From an uncultured Lachnospiraceae bacterium (lineage in GTDB: Bacteria; Bacillota; Clostridia; Lachnospirales; Lachnospiraceae), in the NCBI GenBank assembly GCA_934432885.1, contig CAKRYY010000009.1, positions 1 through 64,000 of the forward strand: DNA of 64,000 nucleotides. Direction: 5' to 3'. The notes beneath the pieces are model-generated. The model was not told the origin of the DNA, did not search any database, and worked only from the letters and a program-made list of their open reading frames with translations. The position numbers were made by a program, and so were the translations under genes. Shown here in pieces: positions 34,706-44,468 of this stretch. Numbering within the stretch: the first letter of the stretch is position 1; every line of letters starts with the position of its first letter.

Positions 34706-35045
34706 AGTATTGTCTTTGCTTGGGCTGGCAACCAGGTCTGGAAATCTGGTCAGCGGCGGATTCATGACGGAAAAGGCAGTAAAGGGACAGAAGGCAAGGC
34801 TTGTGCTCGTCAGCACAGAGGCGTCTGACAACACAAAAAAGCATTTTGCAGATATGTGTCACTTTTATGAGGTCCCAATTTTCTTTTTCGGTGAAATGGA
34901 GCAGCTCGGACATAGTATTGGAAAAGAATACAGGGCATGTCTGGCGGTGACAGATGAGGGATTCGCAAAGAGCATCAAAACAAAGCTGGAATGTGAGAAC
35001 AACGAATACGGAGGTAGTGAGCATGGCGAAAATAAAGGTACATGA
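34695..35045 (+). CDS. L7Ae-like ribosomal protein (YlxQ family)
   Basis: The start ATG at 34695 overlaps the end of ylxR. The 116-residue product has the L7Ae/L30e/Gadd45 fold: [15 protein letters not shown] near the N-terminus, [15 protein letters not shown] and [20 protein letters not shown]. Such proteins bind kink-turn RNA. The C-terminal tail overlaps the start of infB by 23 bases. Confidence 0.9.
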   Translation: MNNKVLSLLGLATRSGNLVSGGFMTEKAVKGQKARLVLVSTEASDNTKKHFADMCHFYEVPIFFFGEMEQLGHSIGKEYRACLAVTDEGFAKSIKTKLECENNEYGGSEHGENKGT

Positions 35046-37854
35046 ACTTGCAAAAGAAGTAGATAAGCAAAGCAAAGAGGTCATTGCTTTTTTACAGAAT
35101 AAAGGAATTGAAGTAAAAGCAGCGCAGAGCTCTGTAGAAGAGGATGCGGCGCAGATGGTAAGAAAAGCGTTTGCACAAAAGAGCGAAGCTGCAAAGCCGG
35201 AACCGGAAACCTCAGAAAAGGAAGCTGTAAAGGCGCCCGTTTCTGAACCGAAGCAGGAGCCGGAAAAGAAGACTGAGGTAAAAGCGGAAGAAAAAGCAAA
35301 GCAGCCGGTAAAGAAGAAAAAGAATATTATCTTTGTCAGCAACCCGCATAACAGCAAGATGCCGGGTGGACAGCGTCAGGGCGGCTTTGGTGGAAGCAAC
35401 GGAAATAATGGGAATAATGGAAATAACAGAAACGGTGGAAACAACGGCAGAAGAAATGATAACGGTATGAACAGACCGCTTATCCGTCCTCTGACACCGC
35501 CTTCACCGACACCCTCTGTGGGACAGATTAAGCCGACGCAGCCGGTAAGACAGAATCGGCAGCAGGAGCAGAACAGAGAAGTGAAGGAAGCTGCGGCAGT
35601 AAAAGAAACTTCCACTGTAACAAGGGAAGCAAATGCACCGGCAGCAAGAAACAACAGCGCTTCCTCCTACAGACAGCAGGGAAATGGAGAAAACAGACAG
35701 GACAGAAGACCGCAGGAAAGAACAGGTGGAAATAATGATTATAGAAGCCGTCAGACGGATAATCGCTCCGGCGCTGGTCGTTTTAACCGCGATAATGGAG
35801 CTCATCCGGGCAATAACAATCGTGGCAGGGGTTATAACGATAATAACCGCCCTGAAAGAGGAAATGGCAGGGAGGACAATAAATTCAGAAGACCTGCACC
35901 AGGCGGAAAGGCATTTGCACCGGATGTTCCCGCAAAGGACAGCGAGAAGAAGCGGGACGACGAAAAACGCCGCATCAATCAGGAACGCGATAAACGCTCC
36001 AGAAAAGATGCCATCTATGAGGACGGCGAAGTAAAAGGAAAGAATAAAGCAGGCAGATTTATCAAGCCTGAGAAAAAACAGGAGGAAAAGCAGGAGGAGC
36101 AGATTAAGACAATTACACTTCCTGAAACGCTTACGATTAAGGAACTGGCGGATAAAATGAAGATTCAGCCGTCCGCTATCGTAAAGAAGCTGTTCTTACA
36201 GGGACAGATTGTAACTGTAAATCAGGAAATTACCTTTGAAACGGCAGAAGAAATCGCGATTGAATATGAAATCATCTGCGAGAAGGAAGTCAAGGTAGAC
36301 GTAATCGAAGAACTCCTGAAAGAGGAAGAAGAGGACGAAAAAGATATGGAAAAACGTCCTCCGGTTATCTGCGTTATGGGTCATGTTGACCATGGTAAGA
36401 CTTCCCTGCTGGATGCAATCAGAAAGACAAATGTAACCGACCGTGAGGCTGGCGGCATTACGCAGCATATCGGCGCTTATACGGTCAATATCAATAATGA
36501 GAAGATTACCTTCTTGGATACGCCGGGACATGAGGCATTTACGGCAATGCGTATGCGTGGCGCAAATTCTACGGATATTGCGATTCTTGTTGTTGCGGCT
36601 GATGACGGCGTAATGCCTCAGACTGTAGAAGCTATCAACCATGCGAAGGCAGCAGGCATTGAAATCATCGTTGCGGTAAATAAGATTGATAAGCCGAATG
36701 CCAACATTGACAGAGTAAAGCAGGAGCTTACCGAATATGAGCTGATTCCGGTAGACTGGGGCGGAACGACAGAATTTGTTCCGGTTTCCGCAAAATCTGG
36801 CGAAGGCATTGAAACGCTTTTGGAGACGATTCTTCTGACTGCAGAAATTTTGGAGCTTAAGGCAAATCCGAAGCGCCGCGCAAGAGGACTTGTCATTGAG
36901 GCAGAGCTGGATAAGGGAAGAGGACCGGTTGCGACTGTACTTGTACAGAAGGGTACGCTGCATGTCGGCGACTTTATTTCCGCAGGCGCAAGCCATGGAA
37001 AGGTCAGGGCGATGATTGACGATAAGGGACGCCGCGTAAAGGAAGCGGGACCTTCTACACCAGTAGAGATTCTTGGACTTTCCGATGTGCCGGGCGCAGG
37101 AGAAATCTTCATTGCGCATGACAGCGATAAGACGGCAAAATCCTATGCGGAAACCTATCTGGCACAGAATAAGGAAAAGAAGCTGGAAGAAACCAAATCC
37201 AAGATGTCGCTGGACGATCTGTTTACCCAGATTCAGGCAGGCAATCTGAAGGAGCTGGATTTGATTGTCAAAGCAGATGTACAGGGAAGCGTGGAAGCAG
37301 TAAAGCAGAGTCTCTTAAAGCTTTCCAACGAAGAAGTGGTAGTAAAATGTATTCACGGCGGCGTTGGCGCAATCAACGAATCCGACGTTACGCTTGCATC
37401 TGCCTCCAATGCGATTATCATCGGCTTTAACGTACGTCCGGATGCGACGGCAAAAGCGATTGCTGAGCGCGAAGGCGTAGACATCCGTCTGTACAAGGTT
37501 ATCTATCAGGCGATTGAGGATGTAGAGAAATCCATGAAGGGTATGCTGGATCCGATTTTCGAGGAAAAGGTAATCGGTCATGCCGAGGTACGTCAGATAT
37601 TCAAGGCGTCCGCAGTCGGCAATATCGCAGGCGCTTACGTGCTCGATGGTATGTTCCAGAGAGGCTGCAAGATTCGCATTACACGCGAGGGCGAGCAGAT
37701 TTATGAGGGCGCGCTTGCATCCTTAAAGCGCTTCAAGGATGATGTAAAGGAAGTAAAGGCAGGCTATGAGTGCGGTCTTGTATTCGATGGTTTCGACCAG
37801 ATGCAGGAGTTTGATATTGTAGAAGCCTATATTATGGTAGAAGTACCCAGATAG
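35023..37854 (+). CDS. infB: Translation initiation factor IF-2
   Basis: The ATG at 35023 follows ggaggt, giving 943 residues starting [15 protein letters not shown]. An N-terminal IF2N domain is followed by a long low-complexity segment (about 100-360), rich in Asn, Gly, Arg and Gln, with runs such as NGNNGNNGNN. A second IF2N domain comes next, then the G domain from about 453 ([14 protein letters not shown]) and domains II-IV. It delivers initiator tRNA. The linker is longer than usual for the factor. Confidence 0.98.
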   Translation: MAKIKVHELAKEVDKQSKEVIAFLQNKGIEVKAAQSSVEEDAAQMVRKAFAQKSEAAKPEPETSEKEAVKAPVSEPKQEPEKKTEVKAEEKAKQPVKKKKNIIFVSNPHNSKMPGGQRQGGFGGSNGNNGNNGNNRNGGNNGRRNDNGMNRPLIRPLTPPSPTPSVGQIKPTQPVRQNRQQEQNREVKEAAAVKETSTVTREANAPAARNNSASSYRQQGNGENRQDRRPQERTGGNNDYRSRQTDNRSGAGRFNRDNGAHPGNNNRGRGYNDNNRPERGNGREDNKFRRPAPGGKAFAPDVPAKDSEKKRDDEKRRINQERDKRSRKDAIYEDGEVKGKNKAGRFIKPEKKQEEKQEEQIKTITLPETLTIKELADKMKIQPSAIVKKLFLQGQIVTVNQEITFETAEEIAIEYEIICEKEVKVDVIEELLKEEEEDEKDMEKRPPVICVMGHVDHGKTSLLDAIRKTNVTDREAGGITQHIGAYTVNINNEKITFLDTPGHEAFTAMRMRGANSTDIAILVVAADDGVMPQTVEAINHAKAAGIEIIVAVNKIDKPNANIDRVKQELTEYELIPVDWGGTTEFVPVSAKSGEGIETLLETILLTAEILELKANPKRRARGLVIEAELDKGRGPVATVLVQKGTLHVGDFISAGASHGKVRAMIDDKGRRVKEAGPSTPVEILGLSDVPGAGEIFIAHDSDKTAKSYAETYLAQNKEKKLEETKSKMSLDDLFTQIQAGNLKELDLIVKADVQGSVEAVKQSLLKLSNEEVVVKCIHGGVGAINESDVTLASASNAIIIGFNVRPDATAKAIAEREGVDIRLYKVIYQAIEDVEKSMKGMLDPIFEEKVIGHAEVRQIFKASAVGNIAGAYVLDGMFQRGCKIRITREGEQIYEGALASLKRFKDDVKEVKAGYECGLVFDGFDQMQEFDIVEAYIMVEVPR

Positions 37855-37871
37855 AAATAAGGGGTAAAAAA

Positions 37872-38249
37872 ATGAGAAAGAACAGCATTAAAAATACGAG
37901 AATCAACGGCGAAGTACAGCGTGTTCTTGCGGAAATTATCCGAAGTGAAATCAAGGACCCGCGTATCGCGCCGCTGACCTCAGTGGTATCGGTAGAGGTA
38001 GCGCCTGATTTGAAAACCTGTAAGGCATGGATCAGTGTGCTTGGAGATGATGAGGCTGTCGCAGATACGCTTGCGGGTCTGCGCAGCGCTTCCGGCTTTA
38101 TCAAGAATCGGCTGGCAAAGGAAATCAACCTGCGCAATACGCCGCAGATTCAGTTTGTCATGGACCAGTCGATTGCCTACGGCGTATCCATGTCAAAAAA
38201 GATTGATGAGGTAACAGGCAATACAGCCGGAGAATCTCAGGAAATGTAA
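37872..38249 (+). CDS. rbfA: 30S ribosome-binding factor RbfA
   Basis: A 125-residue KH-fold protein of normal length. It has the N-terminal NGEVQRVLAEIIRSEIKDPR and RSASGFIKNRLAKEINLRNT. It acts in late 30S maturation. It follows infB by 17 bases in the standard order. Confidence 0.97.
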   Translation: MRKNSIKNTRINGEVQRVLAEIIRSEIKDPRIAPLTSVVSVEVAPDLKTCKAWISVLGDDEAVADTLAGLRSASGFIKNRLAKEINLRNTPQIQFVMDQSIAYGVSMSKKIDEVTGNTAGESQEM

Positions 38250-38273
38250 CAGAATTTGGAAAGAAGAGATTGT

Positions 38274-39236
38274 ATGTTTCAGTTATTAAAGGAGATAGAG
38301 GGTGCAAAAACCATTGGCATCAGCGGGCACATTCATCCGGATGGAGACTGTGTCGGTTCCTGCATGGCGCTGTATTTGTATCTGAGAAAATGTGCGCCCT
38401 TTGCAAGAACGACGGTTTATCTGGAAAAACCTGCGGATGTTTTTGAAGCGGTTCCGGGTGTGAATGAAATCTGCACCGAGATGGAGCAGGCGAAAGCGCC
38501 GGATGTATTTTTTGCACTGGATTGTGAAAGCAGCAGACTGGGTGAGGCGCAGCGCTTGTTCGAAGGCGCAAAAAAGAGAATCAATGTGGACCACCATATC
38601 AGCAATTCCGGCTGTGGCGAGGTAAATTATATTGATCCGAAGGCAAGCTCGACAAGCGAATTGATTTATGACCTGTTAGAGCCTGATAGGCTGGATGCAG
38701 AGATTGCAGAGGCGCTTTATATCGGAATCATCCATGATACCGGTGTGTTCCAGTATTCCAATACGTCACCTAAGACAATGCGCATCGGTGCAAAGCTGCT
38801 GGAATATGGGTTTGATTTTTCGAATCTGATTGAAAAGACCTTTTATGAAAAAACCTATCTGCAGAATCAGATTATGGGCAGGGCGCTTTTAGAAAGCATC
38901 CTGTTTCTGGATGGACGCTGCATCGTCAGTGCGGTGGACAGAAAGCTGATGGAATTTTATGAGGTAACGAACAAGGACCTTGACGGCATCGTTAATCAGC
39001 TTAAAAATATCCGGGGCGTGGAATGTGCGGTGTTCATGTATGAAACAGATACCCTGCAATATAAGGTAAGCATGCGCTCGACAGATCTTGTGGATGTTGC
39101 CCAAATCGCTTCCTTTTTTGGAGGCGGCGGGCATAAAAAGGCTGCAGGCTGCACGATGTCCGGAACCTTTCACGATGTAATCAATAACTTATCGGCACAG
39201 ATTGAAAAACAGCTTTGCGGAGAAAAACAATGCTAA
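38274..39236 (+). CDS. DHH-family phosphoesterase (NrnA-type)
   Basis: The ATG at 38274 is preferred to an upstream TTG at 38256, as there is a weak gaaagaagag before it. The 320-residue protein has the DHH metal motifs GHIHPDGDCVGS (His21, Asp23, Asp25), ALDCES and the DHH triplet (VDHHISN), and the DHHA1 tail GGGGHKKAAGCTMSG. NrnA enzymes degrade nanoRNA and pAp. Its neighbours rbfA and truB are standard. Confidence 0.93.
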   Translation: MFQLLKEIEGAKTIGISGHIHPDGDCVGSCMALYLYLRKCAPFARTTVYLEKPADVFEAVPGVNEICTEMEQAKAPDVFFALDCESSRLGEAQRLFEGAKKRINVDHHISNSGCGEVNYIDPKASSTSELIYDLLEPDRLDAEIAEALYIGIIHDTGVFQYSNTSPKTMRIGAKLLEYGFDFSNLIEKTFYEKTYLQNQIMGRALLESILFLDGRCIVSAVDRKLMEFYEVTNKDLDGIVNQLKNIRGVECAVFMYETDTLQYKVSMRSTDLVDVAQIASFFGGGGHKKAAGCTMSGTFHDVINNLSAQIEKQLCGEKQC

Positions 39237-40132
39237 ATGGCGTAATCAATGTCTATAAGGAAAAGGGCTATACTTCACATGATGTGGTGGCAAAACTTCG
39301 CGGTATTTTAAAACAGAAGAAAATCGGGCATACCGGAACGCTTGACCCCGAAGCAGAGGGGGTGCTGCCAGTATGTCTTGGAAATGCGACAAAGCTCTGC
39401 GATATGCTGACAGAGAAACGAAAAGAGTATATCGCAGAATTTCTCTGTGGAGTCGTAACAGACACGCAGGATATGACGGGAACTGTATTAAGCCGCAGTA
39501 AGACAGACTTAACAGAAGAGGCTGTGCGGACTGTAATCATGAGCTTTCTTGGAGAATCTGACCAGATTCCACCAATGTATTCTGCCTGCAAGGTAAATGG
39601 CAGACGGCTGTATGAGCTTGCACGGGAAGGTAAAGAGGTAGAGCGTAAGGCAAGGCGCATAACCATCTATGAGCTGGAAATACTTGGAATGGAACTGCCT
39701 AATGTAACCATCAGGGTTTTATGCTCAAAGGGAACCTATATCAGGACACTCTGTCATGACATCGGACAGAAGCTTGGCTGCGGCGCTGCCATGCAGAGCC
39801 TGCTGCGCACGCGCGTAGAGCGGTTTACACTTGCAGATGCAAGAAGGCTGGATGAAATTAAGGAATTTTGGGAAAAGGACGAAATTGGGCGCATTTTGCT
39901 TCCTGTGGACGCTATGTTTGAAACGCTTCCGGCAATTACGGTAACACCGTTTTTTCTGACCGCCCTGCAGAATGGGAATCCGCTTTATCTGAGACAGATT
40001 AAAGGCAAGAGTGGCTGGATGGATGGAGAACAGACGAGAGTATATGATGAAGCCGGAAAATTTTACGGCATTTATGCGTTTTTGGCTATGAAGGGAAGGT
40101 TTCAGCCTGTAAAAATGTTTTTGGAAGGATAG
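39230..40132 (+). CDS. truB: tRNA pseudouridine-55 synthase TruB
   Basis: The ATG at 39230 lies just before the stop of the phosphoesterase gene (7-base overlap). The 300-residue enzyme has the catalytic segment GHTGTLDPEAEGVLPV with Asp39, and RRITIYELEILG. It modifies U55 in the T-arm of tRNAs. It is in the conserved truB-ribF order. Confidence 0.97.
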   Translation: MLNGVINVYKEKGYTSHDVVAKLRGILKQKKIGHTGTLDPEAEGVLPVCLGNATKLCDMLTEKRKEYIAEFLCGVVTDTQDMTGTVLSRSKTDLTEEAVRTVIMSFLGESDQIPPMYSACKVNGRRLYELAREGKEVERKARRITIYELEILGMELPNVTIRVLCSKGTYIRTLCHDIGQKLGCGAAMQSLLRTRVERFTLADARRLDEIKEFWEKDEIGRILLPVDAMFETLPAITVTPFFLTALQNGNPLYLRQIKGKSGWMDGEQTRVYDEAGKFYGIYAFLAMKGRFQPVKMFLEG

Positions 40133-40142
40133 GGAAGTCAGC

Positions 40143-41060
40143 ATGCAGTTGATACAGCAGACGACAGAATTTATGCTGGATACGCCGAGCGCCGTTGCCA
40201 TAGGAAAGTTTGACGGCATCCACAAAGGACATCAGGCGCTTTTGCAAAATGTGCTTTTGCAGAAGGAAAGGGGAAGAAGGGCTGTGGTCTTTACCTTTGA
40301 CCCGCCGCCATCCATTCTTTTTGGAGACGGAGGACAAAAAGGACTTACGACAAAAGAGGAAAAACGCAGGATATTTGAAAAGCTGGGAATTGACGTACTG
40401 ATAGAATTTCCTCTGACAAAAGAAACGGCAGCAATTTCGCCTCAGGATTTTGTGACAAAGCTTTTGGTCGGCAAGATGAATGCGGCTTATGTAGCCGCTG
40501 GAAGCGACCTTACCTTTGGCGATAAAGGCAGAGGAAACCGAAAGCTTCTTGAACAGCTTGGCAGTCAGCTTGGCTTTGAGGTAAAGGTTATTGAAAAAAT
40601 CTGTATCGGTGGAAAAGAGGTCAGCTCCAGCCGGATAAGATGGGAAATTGAGCAGGGAAATATGGAGCAGGCAAAGGAGCTCATAGGCTTTCCTTACAGC
40701 GTGACGGGAACGGTGGTGCATGGCAGGCACTTGGGCAGCAGGCTCGGAATGCCGACAGTCAATCTCCTGCCGCCAAAGGACAAGCTTCTGCCTCCAAGAG
40801 GCGTCTATACCTCCTATGTTTCCTATGGTGGAAAGCATTATAAGAGCATCAGCAATGTTGGCTGTAAGCCGACAGTAAGTCAGGAGATGGTTTTAGGCGT
40901 GGAAACCTATCTTTATGATTTCAAGGAAGATATTTATGGGAAGCAGATTACGGTAAATCTGCTTTCTTTCAGAAGACCGGAGCGAAGGTTTGCCTCCGTC
41001 GAGGAACTGAAAGCGCAGATGCAACAGGACATTGAAGAAGGAAAGGGGTACATGCGATGA
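40143..41060 (+). CDS. ribF: Bifunctional riboflavin kinase/FAD synthetase
   Basis: A 305-residue protein. The N-terminal nucleotidyltransferase has GKFDGIHKGHQALL and a later TFDPPPS. The C-terminal flavokinase (about 180-305) starts with GTVVHGRHLGSRLGMPTVN. It makes FMN and FAD. Its stop overlaps the start of the next gene (ATGA). Confidence 0.97.
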   Translation: MQLIQQTTEFMLDTPSAVAIGKFDGIHKGHQALLQNVLLQKERGRRAVVFTFDPPPSILFGDGGQKGLTTKEEKRRIFEKLGIDVLIEFPLTKETAAISPQDFVTKLLVGKMNAAYVAAGSDLTFGDKGRGNRKLLEQLGSQLGFEVKVIEKICIGGKEVSSSRIRWEIEQGNMEQAKELIGFPYSVTGTVVHGRHLGSRLGMPTVNLLPPKDKLLPPRGVYTSYVSYGGKHYKSISNVGCKPTVSQEMVLGVETYLYDFKEDIYGKQITVNLLSFRRPERRFASVEELKAQMQQDIEEGKGYMR

Positions 41061-42700
41061 ATGTTTCCGTACTGCTGTCCATGATGGGCGGTCTGGGACT
41101 GTTTTTGTTCGGTATGCAGCTTATGAGTGATGGAATAGAAAAAGCTGCAGGCGCAAAATTAAGAGGAATTCTTGAGTTCTTTACAACAAACCGTTTTACA
41201 GGAATGCTGGTTGGTATTGTATTTACAGCACTTATACAGTCCTCCAGTGCCTGTACGGTTATGGTTGTCAGCTTTGTAAACTCCGGTCTGATGAATCTGT
41301 ATCAGGCGGCGGGCGTAATTCTGGGCGCAAATATCGGTACGACGGTTACTTCGCAGCTCGTATCCTTTAATCTGTCAGAAATCGCTCCTGTTTTTCTTTT
41401 GGGTGGTGTACTGGCATCTTTATTTGTCAAAAATGATATGGTAAAGAAAATTGGGGAGATTGTGCTTGGATTCGGTGTTCTGTTTATGGGACTTTCCGGT
41501 ATGTCGAGTGCGATGGCGGGATTAAAGGAAGACCCCAATATCGTACAGCTATTTGCATCTTTAACCAGTCCATTTCTTGCAGTGCTTTTGGGAACTGTTT
41601 TAACGGCGATTATCCAGAGCTCGTCGGTTACGGTCAGCATCATTCTGCTGATGGCGAATCAGGGACTTCTGGCGCTGCCAATCTGTCTGTTTATTATTCT
41701 TGGCTGTAATATCGGCGCCTGCGCTTCGGCAATGTTAGCCTCCCTTGCGGGAAAGAAGGATGCAAAGCGGGCGGCAATGATTCACCTGCTCTTTAACATT
41801 GCAGGAACGGTTATCTTTTATTTCATTTTCCTTGCGGCGGTTGCGCCTGTTGTAGATTTTCTGGGAGCAATTTCCGGGCAGAATCCGGGAAGATGCGTTG
41901 CCAATGCGCATACGCTGATTAAAATTGCACAGGTTATCATGCTGTTTCCCTTCTCGGGGTTGCTTGTAAAGCTGACGTATTTCTTTGTTCCCGGTGATGA
42001 TAAGAAGATTGGCTACCGAGACAGCTTCCAGCTGAAATACATTGGCGAAAAGGTTGTATTGAATCCGGCGACAGCAGTTGTGGACGGCATAAAGGAAATG
42101 GAACGGATGGCGTCTTTGGCGAGTGAAAATTTAAACCGTGCCATGAATGCGCTGATTACGCTGGATGAAGAGGATATTGAAGAGGTTTATGAGGTGGAAA
42201 AGAATATCAACTTCTTAAACCGCGCGATTACAAATTATCTGGTTAAGATTAACCAGACGACGCTGCCGGTAGAGGACCTTAAGAGCATCGGCGCGCTTTT
42301 CCATGTAGTCAATGATATTGAAAGAATCGGCGACCATGCAGAAAATGTGGCTGACGCCGCCAGACAGCGGAAAGAAAGCGGGACGGTATTCAGCAAGGTT
42401 GCACAGCATGAGCTTGGTGAAATGATGGAAATGGTAAATAAAATCATCCAGTATTCCGTAGATATGTTCGTAAAGAGCAATGAGGAGCACGTGGAAGATA
42501 TTATGCGGCTGGAAAATGCCATTGATGAAAAGGAACGTGAGCTTCAGCGGCTTCATGTGGAGCGTCTGACCAAGAATCAGTGTACGCCGGAGGCGGGTAT
42601 GCTGTTCTCGGATGTCGTGTCCGGGCTGGAACGTGTCGCAGACCATGCAACGAATATTGCCTTTTCGATTCTGCACAATGATGCAGAGGAGAGCGCGTAA
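41057..42700 (+). CDS. Na/Pi cotransporter family protein with PhoU-like tail
   Basis: A 547-residue membrane protein. Two repeats of the Na/Pi-cotransporter motif are seen: GLFLFGMQLMSDGIEKAAG and ALIQSSSACTVMVVSFVNSG in the first, and AIIQSSSVTVSIILLMANQG in the second. About eight helices end near residue 310. A PhoU-like helical domain (about 340-547) follows. Such proteins import phosphate with sodium. It is coupled to ribF by a 4-base overlap. Confidence 0.9.
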   Translation: MNVSVLLSMMGGLGLFLFGMQLMSDGIEKAAGAKLRGILEFFTTNRFTGMLVGIVFTALIQSSSACTVMVVSFVNSGLMNLYQAAGVILGANIGTTVTSQLVSFNLSEIAPVFLLGGVLASLFVKNDMVKKIGEIVLGFGVLFMGLSGMSSAMAGLKEDPNIVQLFASLTSPFLAVLLGTVLTAIIQSSSVTVSIILLMANQGLLALPICLFIILGCNIGACASAMLASLAGKKDAKRAAMIHLLFNIAGTVIFYFIFLAAVAPVVDFLGAISGQNPGRCVANAHTLIKIAQVIMLFPFSGLLVKLTYFFVPGDDKKIGYRDSFQLKYIGEKVVLNPATAVVDGIKEMERMASLASENLNRAMNALITLDEEDIEEVYEVEKNINFLNRAITNYLVKINQTTLPVEDLKSIGALFHVVNDIERIGDHAENVADAARQRKESGTVFSKVAQHELGEMMEMVNKIIQYSVDMFVKSNEEHVEDIMRLENAIDEKERELQRLHVERLTKNQCTPEAGMLFSDVVSGLERVADHATNIAFSILHNDAEESA

Positions 42701-42726
42701 AATACAAAACCAATTCTTTCCATCCA

Positions 42727-42755
42727 TTGACATCGGCAGCTCCCTTTGTTACAAT
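42727..42755 (+). promoter_or_regulatory. Sigma-A promoter of the NlpC/P60 gene
   Basis: TTGACA at 42727-42732, a 17-base spacer and TACAAT at 42750-42755. An 8-bp inverted repeat (TTTGTTAC 42745-42752, GTAACAAA 42778-42785) overlaps the -10 and the 5' UTR and could be an operator. Confidence 0.85.
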
Positions 42756-42803
42756 TTGCAACAGATGTAATAATTCTGTAACAAATTTGCACTGGGAGAA
42801 AAG

Positions 42804-43895
42804 ATGAAAAGAATTGTATGGAAATACGCTTTTGCATTTGGCGCAGCCCTCTTTTTTGGAATGGGAATGAAGGCAGAGGCAGCGTCTACAAGCGACATTA
42901 TAAAAGCTGTTGCAGGACTTGACCGGGTTATGGCAAACGCCGAGGATGAGCAGGAGCCTCTGATAGAGCTGCAGCAGGAGAACCTAACCGAAGAGGAGCA
43001 GCCTGAGCAGGAGAGTGAGGTGGATGCTTCTACGCTTCCCCCTTGTGAGGAAAATCTGTGGGGCTATACCAATCTTGGCATTGCGCAGGTGGACAACCAC
43101 CTGAATGTGAGAAACAAGGCGGGAGAGGATGGAGAGCTGGTCGGCAAGATGACAAAGAATGCTGCCTGTGAAATCCTTTCCATAGATGGCGACTGGGCAC
43201 AGGTTAAGTCCGGTAAGGTTGAGGGCTATGTGCATACCGATTATCTGCTGATGGGAAATGCGGCAAAGGAAAAAGCAAAAGAAGTTGTCTATACTGTGGC
43301 AAAGGTAGATACACAGACCCTTAAGGTGCGGGAGCAGCCAAACACCGACTGTCCGGTTATCACACTGGTTGCACAGGATGAACGCCTTGAGGTGGTAGAG
43401 CAGAAGCCGGACGGCTGGGCAAAGATCATGCTGGATGATGAGGAAGCTTATGTATCGACAGATTACTGCATAATCGAACAGGAGCTTGAGACGGCAGTTA
43501 CCATGAAGGAGCTTTTGTACGGAGGAGGAATTTCCAATACTAGAATCGATCTGTGCCAGTATGCGAAGCAGTTTGTCGGCAATCCTTATGTATGGGGCGG
43601 AACCAGCCTGACGAATGGAGCGGACTGCTCTGGATTTGTGCAGAGCGTATTTAAGAAGTTTGGCGTATCCCTGCCGCGTTCCTCGAGAGAACAGATCGGC
43701 GTGGGAACCAAGATTTCTCTTGCGGATGCAAAGCCCGGTGACTTGATTTTTTATGCGAAGGGCGGAACCATCAATCATGTGGCTCTTTATATCGGAAATG
43801 GACAGGTCGTACATGCCAGCAGCCCGAAAACGGGAATCCGTATTTCCAATGCAACCTACCGTACGCCGGCGGCTATTAAGCGTGTGCTTTCATAA
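42804..43895 (+). CDS. Secreted NlpC/P60 peptidoglycan hydrolase with two SH3 domains
   Basis: A 363-residue protein. The signal peptide ends near residue 27 (GMKAEAA). An acidic linker follows, then two bacterial SH3 domains (about 88-150 and 162-223). The C-terminal NlpC/P60 domain has NPYVWGGTSLTNGADCSGFV with catalytic Cys275, and His325 (INHVALYIG) and His337 (VVHASS). It probably cuts peptide cross-bridges in the wall. It is monocistronic with its own promoter. Confidence 0.94.
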   Translation: MKRIVWKYAFAFGAALFFGMGMKAEAASTSDIIKAVAGLDRVMANAEDEQEPLIELQQENLTEEEQPEQESEVDASTLPPCEENLWGYTNLGIAQVDNHLNVRNKAGEDGELVGKMTKNAACEILSIDGDWAQVKSGKVEGYVHTDYLLMGNAAKEKAKEVVYTVAKVDTQTLKVREQPNTDCPVITLVAQDERLEVVEQKPDGWAKIMLDDEEAYVSTDYCIIEQELETAVTMKELLYGGGISNTRIDLCQYAKQFVGNPYVWGGTSLTNGADCSGFVQSVFKKFGVSLPRSSREQIGVGTKISLADAKPGDLIFYAKGGTINHVALYIGNGQVVHASSPKTGIRISNATYRTPAAIKRVLS

Positions 43896-43900
43896 ACCAC

Positions 43901-43929
43901 TTTACATTTTGGAAAAGCTGTGATATACT
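43901..43929 (+). promoter_or_regulatory. Sigma-A promoter of rpsO
   Basis: TTTACA at 43901-43906, a 17-base spacer and TATACT at 43924-43929. The leader to the rpsO start is about 90 bases. Confidence 0.75.
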
Positions 43930-43936
43930 AACCAAG

Positions 43937-44015
43937 TATGAAATTTGCCATCACTCAGGACAGGGATACTCCAGCCCGCTCTTAGTGATTGGTGTATTTT
44001 AAAATAACAGGAGGA
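43937..44015 (+). ncRNA. rpsO leader, candidate S15-binding regulatory RNA
   Basis: GCC-ATCACT (43947-43955) pairs with AGTGAT-T-GGT (43984-43993) with one bulged T. It encloses a 28-base region containing GGG/CCC and other short pairings. Autoregulatory S15 leaders of varied shape are known in many bacteria. Assignment rests on position and folding only. Confidence 0.5.
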
Positions 44016-44022
44016 AATGGAC

Positions 44023-44289
44023 ATGATTTCTAAGGAAAAGAAAACAGCAATTATCAATGAGTATGCAAGAAGCGCTGGTGATACAGGTTCACCGGAGGTA
44101 CAGGTTGCCGTTCTGACAGCAAGAATCCAGGAGCTGACAGAGCACTTAAAGGCAAATCAGAAGGATCATCATTCCAGAAGAGGACTTTTGAAAATGGTAG
44201 GTCAGAGACGTGGTTTACTTGATTATTTAAAGAAAAAGGACATTACAAGATACCGTGCCTTGATTGAAAAACTGGGACTCAGAAAATAA
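44023..44289 (+). CDS. rpsO: Small ribosomal subunit protein S15
   Basis: The second ATG (44023) is preferred because AGGAGG (44009-44014) is 8 bases before it; the ATG at 44017 is too close. The 88-residue product matches the S15 length and has [17 protein letters not shown] and [20 protein letters not shown]. It binds 16S rRNA early. It is followed by a terminator and pnp, as in many bacteria. Confidence 0.97.
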   Translation: MISKEKKTAIINEYARSAGDTGSPEVQVAVLTARIQELTEHLKANQKDHHSRRGLLKMVGQRRGLLDYLKKKDITRYRALIEKLGLRK

Positions 44290-44299
44290 AGAAACAGGA

Positions 44300-44327
44300 A
44301 AGGCGGATAGTTTTATCCGCCTTTTTT
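44300..44327 (+). terminator. Intrinsic terminator after rpsO
   Basis: AAGGCGGATA pairs with TATCCGCCTT over a 4-base loop, followed by TTTTTT. I see no clear promoter between it and pnp, so read-through may feed pnp. Confidence 0.92.
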
Positions 44328-44344
44328 AGCTTATGCAACAGGCA

Positions 44345-44437
44345 ATACCGGACAGAAGAGAGCTTCCGAGACCACTGAGGTGTATATATGAGCCGCATGT
44401 ATACAGGTCAGTAGTTTCGGCATCTTCTGTCTGTTAC
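44345..44437 (+). ncRNA. Long pnp leader hairpin, candidate RNase III/PNPase autoregulation site
   Basis: The outer stem is 44352-44359 (ACAGAAGA) with 44423-44430 (TCTTCTGT), extended outward by three more pairs. The middle stem is 44366-44378 (CCGAGACCACTGA) with 44408-44420 (TCAGTAGTTTCGG), with one mismatch. The inner stem is near 44380-44386 with 44398-44404. Together it makes one rod of about 80 bases. E. coli pnp is autoregulated through cleavage of such a leader stem by RNase III; the same role here is inference. Confidence 0.6.
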
Positions 44438-44468
44438 CAATTATCTTATCAAAGAAAAGGAGAGAGAT

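Noticed and set aside
34635..35357. 240-codon minus-strand frame
   Set aside because: It spans three well-supported + strand genes (ylxR, ylxQ, infB) and contains a long Phe run that mirrors Lys/Glu codons.
35390..35470. Short tandem repeats that look like a CRISPR or satellite
   Set aside because: They are Asn/Gly codon repeats within infB, in frame, with no spacer structure.
36196..37119. 307-codon open frame on the minus strand
   Set aside because: It lies fully inside infB, whose GTPase motifs are certain. The minus-strand product is Arg/Cys/Leu-rich without any domain and has no ribosome site.
42984..43814. 276-codon open frame on the minus strand
   Set aside because: It is antisense to the NlpC/P60 gene with its clear catalytic Cys and His. 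Composition is typical of a shadow frame.
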